Shown here one piece after another: positions 1-5,515 of a DNA stretch of 8,444 nt. Made by a program: the position numbers and the translations under genes. The notes under the pieces are model-generated. The model made no database searches and was not told where the DNA came from. It worked only from the letters and a program-made list of their open reading frames with translations. Each line of letters starts with the position of its first letter. The stretch's first letter is position 1. The stretch is from Candidatus Melainabacteria bacterium (GTDB lineage: Bacteria; Cyanobacteriota; Vampirovibrionia; Obscuribacterales; Obscuribacteraceae). The DNA lies in assembly GCA_016209785.1 (NCBI GenBank), contig JACQVM010000439.1, positions 1-8,444 on the forward strand, given 5' to 3'.

Positions 1-1
1 G

Positions 2-64
2 GCTGGTTCCTCTATTAGGAATCTCCGGTACTTTTTACAGAGATCCAGAAGTTTGAAGCGCTGA
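2..64 (+). CDS. possible C-terminal tail of an upstream gene
   Basis: A reading frame is open from the left edge and ends with TGA at 62-64, giving about 20 residues rich in Arg and Ser and ending in Leu-Lys-Arg. A basic tail like this is common at the end of glycosyltransferases and other envelope enzymes, but it is far too short to assign. A second frame is also open from the edge and stops at 54-56, so the choice between them is not secure. If real, the upstream gene lies on the same strand as the methyltransferase at 217 and about 150 bases before it. Confidence 0.2.
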   Translation, partial: AGSSIRNLRYFLQRSRSLKR

Positions 65-71
65 ATCTTAA

Positions 72-215
72 ATGCTGATCATGGAAGTAAAATCCCGAGG
101 AGAGCCCGCTGTGGTATTAGTAGAACAAACTTCAAAGAAACAAACATTCCATTCTACTCCAGCACATGTAGATTGCTCAACCATAAACAAACACGATCAC
201 GCAAAGGAGCAATGA
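72..215 (+). CDS. doubtful 47-residue small ORF
   Basis: ATG at 72-74 (a second in-frame ATG is at 81-83) opens 47 codons ending in TGA at 213-215, one base before the start codon of the next gene. The peptide is hydrophilic, has one Cys and four His, and ends in a charged Lys-His-Asp-His-Ala-Lys-Glu-Gln stretch. It has no signal peptide or membrane segment, and I recognise no family. No Shine-Dalgarno sequence precedes either ATG. The strong ribosome binding site of the downstream gene lies inside its last codons. It could be a small coupled leader peptide, but an open frame of this length is also likely by chance. Confidence 0.2.
   Translation: MLIMEVKSRGEPAVVLVEQTSKKQTFHSTPAHVDCSTINKHDHAKEQ
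203..209 (+). promoter_or_regulatory. ribosome binding site of the 217 methyltransferase
   Basis: AAAGGAG is seven bases upstream of the ATG at 217. This is a near-perfect Shine-Dalgarno match and fixes that start. It also rules out the nearby ATG at 212, which reaches a stop after four codons. Confidence 0.75.
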
Positions 216-216
216 C

Positions 217-993
217 ATGCTTTATGTAGTTGGCAACCGGACAGATCTCCTGCAGTTTCTTCCCAAACAGAGTGTTTGTGCTGAGGTTGGTGTCTTCACT
301 GGTGCATTCTCAGAACAAATTGACCAGATTACTCGGCCAAATGAGCTCCACCTTATCGACACCTGGGATTTTTCTCTAGACTGGCAGACCATGTTTGCTC
401 CCAAGGAGGAAGCCGGTCGGCACAACTTCGAGTCTTGGTTTAAGACTCTTGTGCCTGCTTACCAGGGTGGTGACCCATCACCTTTGTACCCCCAGATGTA
501 TGAGGACCTAAAGAACAAGTATGCCCAAGACAAGCGTGTGAGGCTTCACCGTGGCTACAGTCACGAGGTTGGGTCACAATTTCCAGACAAACACTTTGAT
601 TTTGTCTATCTTGATGCAAGCCATACATACGCAGATGTGCTGAGGGATCTCCTTGTTTATTCTGAGAAACTTAAAGACGGCGGCATCATCATGGGTGATG
701 ACTTTTACGATACCCTTGAACGACCATCAGACTACAAGTACGTAGGTACAGTGCAAGCGGTAAGTCAATTCCTCAAGCGTTCATCATTCAAGTGTTGTGC
801 CATCACAGGTCCATCGGAATCAAACTTTGTCTTGTACAAGCAGAACTCTCCATACCTAGAGCATTTTTTTGATCAGTTGTACCGATCACAGTTACTTTTC
901 ATCGAGATCAATGATTCTCAGTTGGCCAATTACTGTGCCAAAACATTCACTTCTACAACTGGATACGAACGACGATTCGTGCCAAGCTTCTAA
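217..993 (+). CDS. class I SAM-dependent methyltransferase, Methyltransf_24 type
   Basis: The 258-residue protein has a Rossmann-fold methyltransferase core. Motif I reads Ala22-Glu23-Val24-Gly25-Val26-Phe27-Thr28-Gly29, and the acidic residue ending the second strand is Asp48 (LIDTW). The Asp133-Ala-Ser-His136-Thr-Tyr138 stretch is followed by the Gly155-Gly156 turn and Gly160-Asp161-Asp162-Phe. The His-Tyr after the motif IV aspartate and the GG...DD sequence are typical of the Methyltransf_24 group, often found in polysaccharide and natural-product loci. These enzymes transfer a methyl group from S-adenosylmethionine, usually to oxygen, and are cytoplasmic. The Gly/Asp-containing insert at about 55-105 may form a substrate lid. 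No signal peptide is seen. The radical SAM gene follows after 37 bases on the same strand, probably in one transcript. The acceptor cannot be read from the sequence; a sugar or its substituent is an inference from the neighbours. Confidence 0.85.
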   Translation: MLYVVGNRTDLLQFLPKQSVCAEVGVFTGAFSEQIDQITRPNELHLIDTWDFSLDWQTMFAPKEEAGRHNFESWFKTLVPAYQGGDPSPLYPQMYEDLKNKYAQDKRVRLHRGYSHEVGSQFPDKHFDFVYLDASHTYADVLRDLLVYSEKLKDGGIIMGDDFYDTLERPSDYKYVGTVQAVSQFLKRSSFKCCAITGPSESNFVLYKQNSPYLEHFFDQLYRSQLLFIEINDSQLANYCAKTFTSTTGYERRFVPSF

Positions 994-1030
994 AGGCACA
1001 TTGTCACCAATCACCTACCTAACATAGCAA

Positions 1031-2035
1031 ATGTACGCAGACCACTACCTCAAACAACATGTCTGTGACCCTGATCGAAGGGCTCATCTTTTAAGAATTG
1101 AAGCTATGCTTCAAGAACACCCTTTTCCACCACAACTGGTAGTGGAGAACACTTCGTACTGCAATTTACGATGTGTACATTGTTGCCATCGTGAGATGAT
1201 CCGTCCGCAGCGCCATATGGAGCGGGATATTTGGAACAAGATTGTTGAGGAGGTAGGTTCTACTGCGCCCAATTGTGAGCTGTGGCCAACATTTTATGGC
1301 GAGGCTCTAATCCTTGGTGATAAACTTTGGGATCGCCTTGACTATGCCCGTCAGGTAGGATGTCGCAATCTGGTGTTGAACTCCAATGGCACGTTACTGC
1401 ATCGCAATGACAACATTGAAAAAGTGCTCCAATCGCCACTTAAGCGGTTCATTTTGAGCCTCGATGGTCTAAACAAAGAAACCTTCGAGCAGATTCGTGT
1501 CCGGGCCAAATGGAGTGATGTTTACCCAGCCGTTGTAGAGCTTTGTCGAAAGCGTGTGGAGCGCAAACAAGAGTACCCCGTCATTATTGCTCAATTTTCT
1601 GTCATGCACCAGAACGCCCACGAAATTGAAGCATATTCAAAATACTGGCATGCAATGGGGGCTGAAGTGAAAATACGGCCCATGTTGGAGTGGACTGCAT
1701 CAGGCTCGGTGCGCACTGATACCATCGTTCATGAAAGCAACTTTCGGATTGCCTGTCCATGGGGCAATAACACCATGGCTATCCATCAGGACGGGTCAGT
1801 TGTAGCTTGTGCTGTTGATTACGAAGGTCGATTGAAAGCAGGTAACGTCCGCGACAAAACAATTGCTGAACTCTGGCAGATTTTAGAGGCACAGCTACGA
1901 ACTGCACATCGTGAGCATCGCTGGAGCGACATTCCTGCTATCTGCAAAGGCTGTAGCGACTGGCAGACAGCAGGTGCTTCCTACGAAAATGAGACAGTTG
2001 AAGGTACGCGACCATTCTGGTACTACAGTGATTAG
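1031..2035 (+). CDS. radical SAM protein with C-terminal SPASM-like cluster region
   Basis: The 334-residue protein carries the radical SAM signature Cys44-x3-Cys48-x2-Cys51, which ligates the 4Fe-4S cluster that cleaves S-adenosylmethionine. A TIM-barrel region follows, containing Asn-Ser-Asn-Gly-Thr and Leu-Ser-Leu-Asp-Gly strands. The C-terminal part has Cys242, Cys260 and the pair Cys305-x2-Cys308, with a Gly-Asn-Val-Arg-Asp-Lys-Thr-Ile-Ala-Glu-Leu-Trp stretch between them. This is the usual layout of a SPASM or twitch-like domain, and four Cys imply one auxiliary cluster rather than two. Known SPASM proteins modify peptides, proteins or sugars. No RiPP precursor is evident except the doubtful ORF at 72-215, so a sugar or glycoconjugate substrate is inferred from context. 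No clear Shine-Dalgarno sequence lies before the ATG at 1031, so the N-terminus is less certain than the family call. The gene converges on the minus-strand glycosyltransferase with 15 bases between stop codons. Confidence 0.85.
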   Translation: MYADHYLKQHVCDPDRRAHLLRIEAMLQEHPFPPQLVVENTSYCNLRCVHCCHREMIRPQRHMERDIWNKIVEEVGSTAPNCELWPTFYGEALILGDKLWDRLDYARQVGCRNLVLNSNGTLLHRNDNIEKVLQSPLKRFILSLDGLNKETFEQIRVRAKWSDVYPAVVELCRKRVERKQEYPVIIAQFSVMHQNAHEIEAYSKYWHAMGAEVKIRPMLEWTASGSVRTDTIVHESNFRIACPWGNNTMAIHQDGSVVACAVDYEGRLKAGNVRDKTIAELWQILEAQLRTAHREHRWSDIPAICKGCSDWQTAGASYENETVEGTRPFWYYSD

Positions 2036-2050
2036 GATGTCCACCTGCTC

Positions 2051-3937
2051 TTAGAGCTGACGAACTTGTGCAAGAGCCTTTTGTGCTGCAAACAATTCTA
2101 TGGCATGGATGATAACGGTGCTGGATGAATTCTTGGTATTTGCGTTTCGAACTAATAACTTGGAGCCTTCTGGGAATTCTTCCACCACAAAGTACACTGA
2201 CTGTCTTGAAGCGCTTGCCTCAAGACACCGCTCCAGAAGAATCTTCGCTAGATCACTGGCTACAATGGATATTCCTACCTTTCCTGTTTTTACTGTCAGA
2301 TCGATTCTTAGAAAACCATCGATGCGTCTTTGACAGATAGATTTTGGGCAAGGCAGCGTTGCCGCATATTGCCAGCATGCAGGAGATGTCTTTATTTCCA
2401 CTTCACTGCTGTCAATCTTAGTTACTTTGCTTGGTGCCCAGCCTTCATATGAGAAAAAGTCCTGGATTGGCCAATCTATATCCACAGCCTGTGTGCTGCT
2501 GACTAAGAAAAGTTCCTCGGCTGGATCCTTGAAAGAAGCCCTGAGTATCTCTTTTGCGTCTATGCCATCGTCTCTATAGTCACCATAGATGTCTCTCCTG
2601 CAGGGTTGCCGTTTTAGTCTTTCAACTTTGCTGAGGGCGGTATCAAACAGTCTATCCAGAGTGCACTCTTTCCTGATTACTTCTTGCATTTCTGCAACAA
2701 TTTGAGCTCGCTCCTCGGGGCGCTCCAGATAGTAGTCTATTTTTTTATTAAGTTCGTCGGCATCCCTGAAAAAGATACGCTTTATTCCAGTTCCAAACAA
2801 GCGTAGCAAATCATCTTTGGGATCGCATAAAGCAAATCCTCCACTGGCTACACAATCCACTAGCTTAGATGGCACCCCCTGGTAAATAAGCCCGTTGGTT
2901 AAGCAAACGTTTACTTTGGCTGCGGCATACACTCTAGGAAGTTCATTAAAGTGATGGTGGTTGCCACCCAATCTAATGTTAGGATAAGTCTTCAAAAGCT
3001 CTGCGCTGTTTGGGTCGGCGAAAAGTCCATAAATGCTAATCTGGTGCTTGATCTGTCCGATAAGGCTCAGCCTTACCAGAGTCGTGGATGCGTGCCAGAC
3101 AAGAAATCGGTAATAGTCCCAATAAGGATATCGATTACTCCATAATCCATAGCTATCTCGTACCTCGCTTGAAAGACCCTCAATCTCATTTCGCATCAGG
3201 CTGTAAGTTGGCTGTTCAAGAGCACGGGACTTGGCAGTGCAGATTCTTGCAGTGAGTTGCTGCAGAGTCTCATCTTTCCAGTATTCATGTTGCATTACAT
3301 AATCCAGGTAAATGTTGCCACAAAATGCCACGTCAACTTCAGGAGGACACGACCGGTTCGCCATGCCAAACCTGATGAAAGCTGGGAAAGTAGAAATTGG
3401 ATACCAATGAACATTTGCTGGCTCCACCAACCCCAATTCAGCGACTGCTGACATGTGCCCACTATCCCATGAAAAGTGCAGTAGGTTTGGAGACCTCATT
3501 GTCTGGAACCAATCAAATGGGCTGACAACATCAAGTGAACTTACAGGACAGACATTACTTTTAATTGGTGTGTTAGATGTTCGAACAACCTGTTGATCCG
3601 CAGCTCTCTTTGCTATATAGAAGAGCGAATTAGCAAGTGCCCCCAAAGGATCATCCCATATTGCAACAATTGGTCTGGTCACAAACTTGAAGAGATTCAC
3701 GGGACTGGTCATGCTTAGCAAAATAAAGTTGTAATTTGGAGCAATAAAAAAGTCTGGATTAAAGTGCAATACTTTCTCAATCAATTCTGCTGTTGGATTT
3801 TGGGCAGAGTGATAACTAATCTGCAAAACCACGACGCCCCGCCTTTCCAGAGCCTTGATCATGTCTGTAGTTCTAAGCCACATGATCTGCTCGAAACTTT
3901 GTTCGTCCGTTGATGTCGTGATAAAAACAGCCTTCAT
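2051..3937 (-). CDS. CgeB-like glycosyltransferase with extra C-terminal domain
   Basis: The 628-residue protein has no signal peptide and looks like a cytoplasmic GT-B transferase of the CgeB/Glyco_trans_1_2 kind. The N-terminal half starts with a short beta strand (residues 1-8) and includes an Ile-Trp-Asp-Asp segment. A Val-Asp-Val-Ala-Phe-Cys-Gly-Asn segment at 201-208 probably opens the second Rossmann domain. The donor-binding half follows, with Gly-Gly-Asn326-His-His-His-Phe330, then Val-Tyr-Ala-Ala-Ala-Lys-Val-Asn-Val and Gly-Val-Pro-Ser-Lys-Leu-Val-Asp-Cys-Val-Ala-Ser365-Gly-Gly. These are the hallmark regions of this family. Residues from about 480 to the end are not part of a normal CgeB protein and appear beta-rich, with Trp522 near the start. 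The donor sugar and acceptor cannot be predicted. An AGGA sequence ends three bases before the ATG. It is transcribed away from the toxin-antitoxin pair, 118 bases downstream of the antitoxin gene. Confidence 0.8.
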   Translation of the reverse strand: MKAVFITTSTDEQSFEQIMWLRTTDMIKALERRGVVVLQISYHSAQNPTAELIEKVLHFNPDFFIAPNYNFILLSMTSPVNLFKFVTRPIVAIWDDPLGALANSLFYIAKRAADQQVVRTSNTPIKSNVCPVSSLDVVSPFDWFQTMRSPNLLHFSWDSGHMSAVAELGLVEPANVHWYPISTFPAFIRFGMANRSCPPEVDVAFCGNIYLDYVMQHEYWKDETLQQLTARICTAKSRALEQPTYSLMRNEIEGLSSEVRDSYGLWSNRYPYWDYYRFLVWHASTTLVRLSLIGQIKHQISIYGLFADPNSAELLKTYPNIRLGGNHHHFNELPRVYAAAKVNVCLTNGLIYQGVPSKLVDCVASGGFALCDPKDDLLRLFGTGIKRIFFRDADELNKKIDYYLERPEERAQIVAEMQEVIRKECTLDRLFDTALSKVERLKRQPCRRDIYGDYRDDGIDAKEILRASFKDPAEELFLVSSTQAVDIDWPIQDFFSYEGWAPSKVTKIDSSEVEIKTSPACWQYAATLPCPKSICQRRIDGFLRIDLTVKTGKVGISIVASDLAKILLERCLEASASRQSVYFVVEEFPEGSKLLVRNANTKNSSSTVIIHAIELFAAQKALAQVRQL

Positions 3938-3944
3938 GCTTCCT

Positions 3945-4001
3945 CAGTACTTGTATCCAGGCTGTACCTGATTAAGTACTGGGTGCCTGATATCAGTACT
4001 T
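3945..4001. repeat. three AGTACT-centred 8-mers in the glycosyltransferase leader
   Basis: CAGTACTT occurs at 3945-3952, its exact reverse complement AAGTACTG at 3974-3981, and CAGTACTT again at 3994-4001. The core AGTACT is itself palindromic. Centres are 29 and 20 bp apart. All three lie in the 118-base gap upstream of the minus-strand glycosyltransferase, the nearest only eight bases before its ATG. They could be operator half-sites. In the minus-strand transcript the middle copy could pair with either outer copy, giving alternative 8-bp stems with 12- or 21-base loops. A terminator is less likely because the stems are AT-rich and short. The repeats are seen directly; the function is inferred. 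Confidence 0.45.
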
Positions 4002-4055
4002 TTCCCACCAAGATGCTAACATAACTGGTCAGGGGCGCTCCTACAATATCTATCT

Positions 4056-4418
4056 TCAGGCGACCTCGCTGTCCTTGATGATGAGAGTAACTTGTTTGCC
4101 CAGCTTATTGAGATACTTAATCAGCGTATCCAAAGTAAAAAGATCAATGCGGCTGCCGCATAGCTCAGCAATTCGTGGCCGAGCAACGCCGATCACTGTG
4201 GCTGCTTCAGCTTGCGTCCAGCCGCGTTCTGCAATTATCTCCTCAATGGCAATCATCAGCGTGCTGCGCATGAAGAGGTTATTGGCTTCTTCTTCGCTCT
4301 TGCCCATGTCTGTAAACACGTTGCCCGAGCTTACGTAGTGCTCCCGTTGATAGCTGTTGCTGGCTCTAGCCCTTGCCTTGCTTGGTTTTCTCTTTGCAGT
4401 ATTTTTGGAGATCGGCAT
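4056..4418 (-). CDS. XRE-family antitoxin, HigA-like
   Basis: The 120-residue protein ends in a helix-turn-helix domain. Its Gly66-Trp-Thr68-Gln69-Ala-Glu-Ala-Ala73 and Val-Ile-Gly77-Val sequence is followed by a recognition helix with Arg80-Pro-Arg-Ile-Ala-Glu-Leu86, then Leu93-Phe-Thr-Leu-Asp-Thr-Leu and Leu-Gly-Lys-Gln-Val. This is typical of the XRE/HTH_37 antitoxins that pair with Gp49-like toxins. They bind the toxin and repress their own promoter. I chose the ATG at 4418 because GAGGA at 4425-4429 lies six bases upstream. An upstream ATG at 4514 would add 32 residues inside the toxin gene without comparable support. The first 30 residues are a Lys/Arg/Ser-rich, probably disordered extension, longer than usual. 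The gene overlaps the 3' end of the toxin gene by 53 bases in another frame, consistent with co-translation. Confidence 0.8.
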   Translation of the reverse strand: MPISKNTAKRKPSKARARASNSYQREHYVSSGNVFTDMGKSEEEANNLFMRSTLMIAIEEIIAERGWTQAEAATVIGVARPRIAELCGSRIDLFTLDTLIKYLNKLGKQVTLIIKDSEVA

Positions 4419-4635
4419 ATTCAGTCCTCGCAATTTCGATGTCTTTGTTGGCGGTGCGCTGTGTCTTTTTACCAAAGCAGTGCAGCACGTAGATTGCTTC
4501 TGGGAAGTTGGCAATGTAGATCACCCGGTATTCGTCTGGTCGGTGCACTCGTATTTCGATGGCACCAGCACCTACTGAGGTCATTGGCCGCCAGTCAGCC
4601 GGAGTTTTCCCGAACTGAAAACATCGCACATTCAA
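4366..4635 (-). CDS. N-terminally truncated HigB/Gp49-like toxin, possibly inactive
   Basis: The frame encodes 89 residues from a TTG at 4635, or 72 from the ATG at 4584. It contains the core of the Gp49-like (DUF891, RelE/HigB-type) family: Asp14-Trp-Arg-Pro-Met18, Val-Gly-Ala-Gly, Glu27-Ile-Arg-Val-His, Tyr36-Arg-Val-Ile-Tyr-Ile-Ala, Ala47-Ile-Tyr-Val-Leu-His52-Cys-Phe and Lys56-Lys-Thr-Gln. Such toxins are mRNA endonucleases held in check by an XRE antitoxin, here the overlapping next gene. Family members usually run about 110-120 residues. Here the first strand and helix, some 30 residues ahead of the Gln-x-Gly segment, are missing. TAG and TAA stop codons lie immediately upstream in frame, and no Shine-Dalgarno sequence precedes the TTG. 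I did not find the lost segment in the other two frames. The reading is a decayed toxin beside an intact antitoxin; a functional short form remains possible. Confidence 0.65.
   Translation of the reverse strand: MNVRCFQFGKTPADWRPMTSVGAGAIEIRVHRPDEYRVIYIANFPEAIYVLHCFGKKTQRTANKDIEIARTEYADLQKYCKEKTKQGKG
4425..4429 (-). promoter_or_regulatory. ribosome binding site of the antitoxin
   Basis: On the minus strand GAGGA precedes the ATG at 4418 with six bases between. It lies within the toxin coding sequence and favours the 120-residue antitoxin over a longer 152-residue reading. Confidence 0.55.
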
Positions 4636-4766
4636 GTTTTACTAATCGAGGATAATCCAGATGATGCCGTGCTTCAGTTAGATCTCTCTTAAGAATAAAC
4701 CAACCGCTGCTGTTATGCTTAAAACCTGGCTTCATCTAGACCTTACAAGAAACTAAGATCCATAAA
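4636..4766. other. divergent intergenic region
   Basis: These 131 bases separate the minus-strand toxin-antitoxin pair from the plus-strand operon. They should hold the operon promoter, and any toxin promoter and antitoxin operator. A minus-strand open frame of about 45 codons from ATG 4735 crosses the region into the toxin gene but resembles no family known to me and is not the lost toxin N-terminus. The stretch is otherwise unremarkable. Confidence 0.4.
4689..4719 (+). promoter_or_regulatory. weak candidate promoter for the 4767-7608 operon
   Basis: TATGCT at 4714-4719, preceded by TG one base upstream, resembles an extended -10 element. TTAAGA at 4689-4694 is a poor -35 match with a long 19-base spacer. 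Transcription would start about 40 bases before the first operon gene. The motif is short and could easily occur by chance. Confidence 0.2.
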
Positions 4767-5507
4767 ATGTGTATGGACCAGTACGAAAAAGAAAGGAGCG
4801 AAGTTGAGCGGGCTGCTAAGCATTATTACCATACCGCTTTGCAGCTTGGCATTGACAATCGCACAAAGAAATTTGTTATAGAGCGCTGTCGGCCGTTCCT
4901 CAAAGGTCCTAAGGTACTTGAGCTTGGCTATGTTGATGGCAGTTGGAGCGAGCTTATCGTTGGCAGCGGTTATTTGCTAGACATTGTCGAAGGAGCCAGC
5001 AAGCACGTAGGACACGCCACAAACAAGTTCAGCAATGTATCCGCAGTACACATATTTCATGAATTGTTTCAGGAATTTACCCCGACTGACCCGTATGACA
5101 CTGTTATAGCTGCAGATATGCTGCGATACCTAGCCGATGCATCTGGTTTTTTGAGAAAGGTCCGGAATTGGCTGTCCGATGACGGTGTTTTGATTGCCAC
5201 TGTGCCAAACAGCCGCTCACTGCACCGCCGAATTGGGGCGTTGATGAATCTAGAGTCAACACCAACAGGAGCCAATATACGGGACATTGAGGTTGGCAAC
5301 CAGAGATCCTATGATCGCTATGAGTTCCGAAGTCTACTTCTGAATGCAGGTTACACAATCAATGAACTGCGTGGCTGTTTTCTTAAACCACTTTCAAGTG
5401 CACAAATGGAGTCGTGGTCCGATGAAATGCTAGAAGCCTTCCTTCAGATTGGCAATGAACTTGAAGATTATTGCTGGTTTCTCTATGCAGTTTGCCAGAA
5501 AACTTAG
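4767..5507 (+). CDS. class I SAM-dependent methyltransferase, Methyltransf_11/23 type
   Basis: The 246-residue protein has methyltransferase motif I as Val50-Leu51-Glu52-Leu53-Gly54-Tyr-Val-Asp57-Gly58, and an acidic residue (Glu75) after the second strand where the ribose of S-adenosylmethionine normally binds. The Tyr-Asp-Thr-Val-Ile-Ala-Ala-Asp-Met-Leu-Arg-Tyr-Leu segment ends in the Asp-Asp-Gly-Val-Leu turn and Thr-Val-Pro-Asn-Ser strand. The charged N-terminal helix and the variable region after Arg-Ser-Tyr-Asp-Arg-Tyr-Glu-Phe are as in methyltransferases of O-antigen and capsule loci. The substrate is not readable. The start is uncertain: ATG codons at 4767 and 4773 are both possible, and neither has a good Shine-Dalgarno sequence. 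It is the first gene of a three-gene operon; the AAC(3)-like gene starts eight bases after its stop. Confidence 0.82.
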   Translation: MCMDQYEKERSEVERAAKHYYHTALQLGIDNRTKKFVIERCRPFLKGPKVLELGYVDGSWSELIVGSGYLLDIVEGASKHVGHATNKFSNVSAVHIFHELFQEFTPTDPYDTVIAADMLRYLADASGFLRKVRNWLSDDGVLIATVPNSRSLHRRIGALMNLESTPTGANIRDIEVGNQRSYDRYEFRSLLLNAGYTINELRGCFLKPLSSAQMESWSDEMLEAFLQIGNELEDYCWFLYAVCQKT

Positions 5508-5509
5508 GA
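5506..5509 (+). promoter_or_regulatory. ribosome binding site of the AAC(3)-like gene
   Basis: AGGA overlaps the TAG stop codon of the preceding methyltransferase and lies six bases before the ATG at 5516. It supports that start over a TTG at 5471, which would lie inside the methyltransferase gene, and suggests translational coupling. Confidence 0.55.
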
Positions 5510-5515
5510 ATACGC

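Noticed and set aside
2047..2057. GCTCT-T-AGAGC palindrome between the convergent radical SAM and glycosyltransferase genes
   Set aside because: The loop would be one base and no T-run follows, so it cannot be a normal intrinsic terminator.
4419..4514. Longer antitoxin starting at ATG 4514
   Set aside because: The extra 32 residues lie entirely within the toxin coding sequence, and the ATG at 4418 has a well-spaced GAGGA.
4212..4655. 147-codon plus-strand open frame across the toxin-antitoxin genes
   Set aside because: It lies antisense to two genes with clear family motifs and its translation resembles no protein; it is a shadow frame.
4602..4735. Minus-strand open frame from ATG 4735 as the frameshifted N-terminus of the toxin
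   Set aside because: Its residues do not show the family's expected Phe-Pro, Arg, Gly-Tyr-x-Leu pattern before the Gln-x-Gly segment, so a simple frameshift does not restore the toxin.
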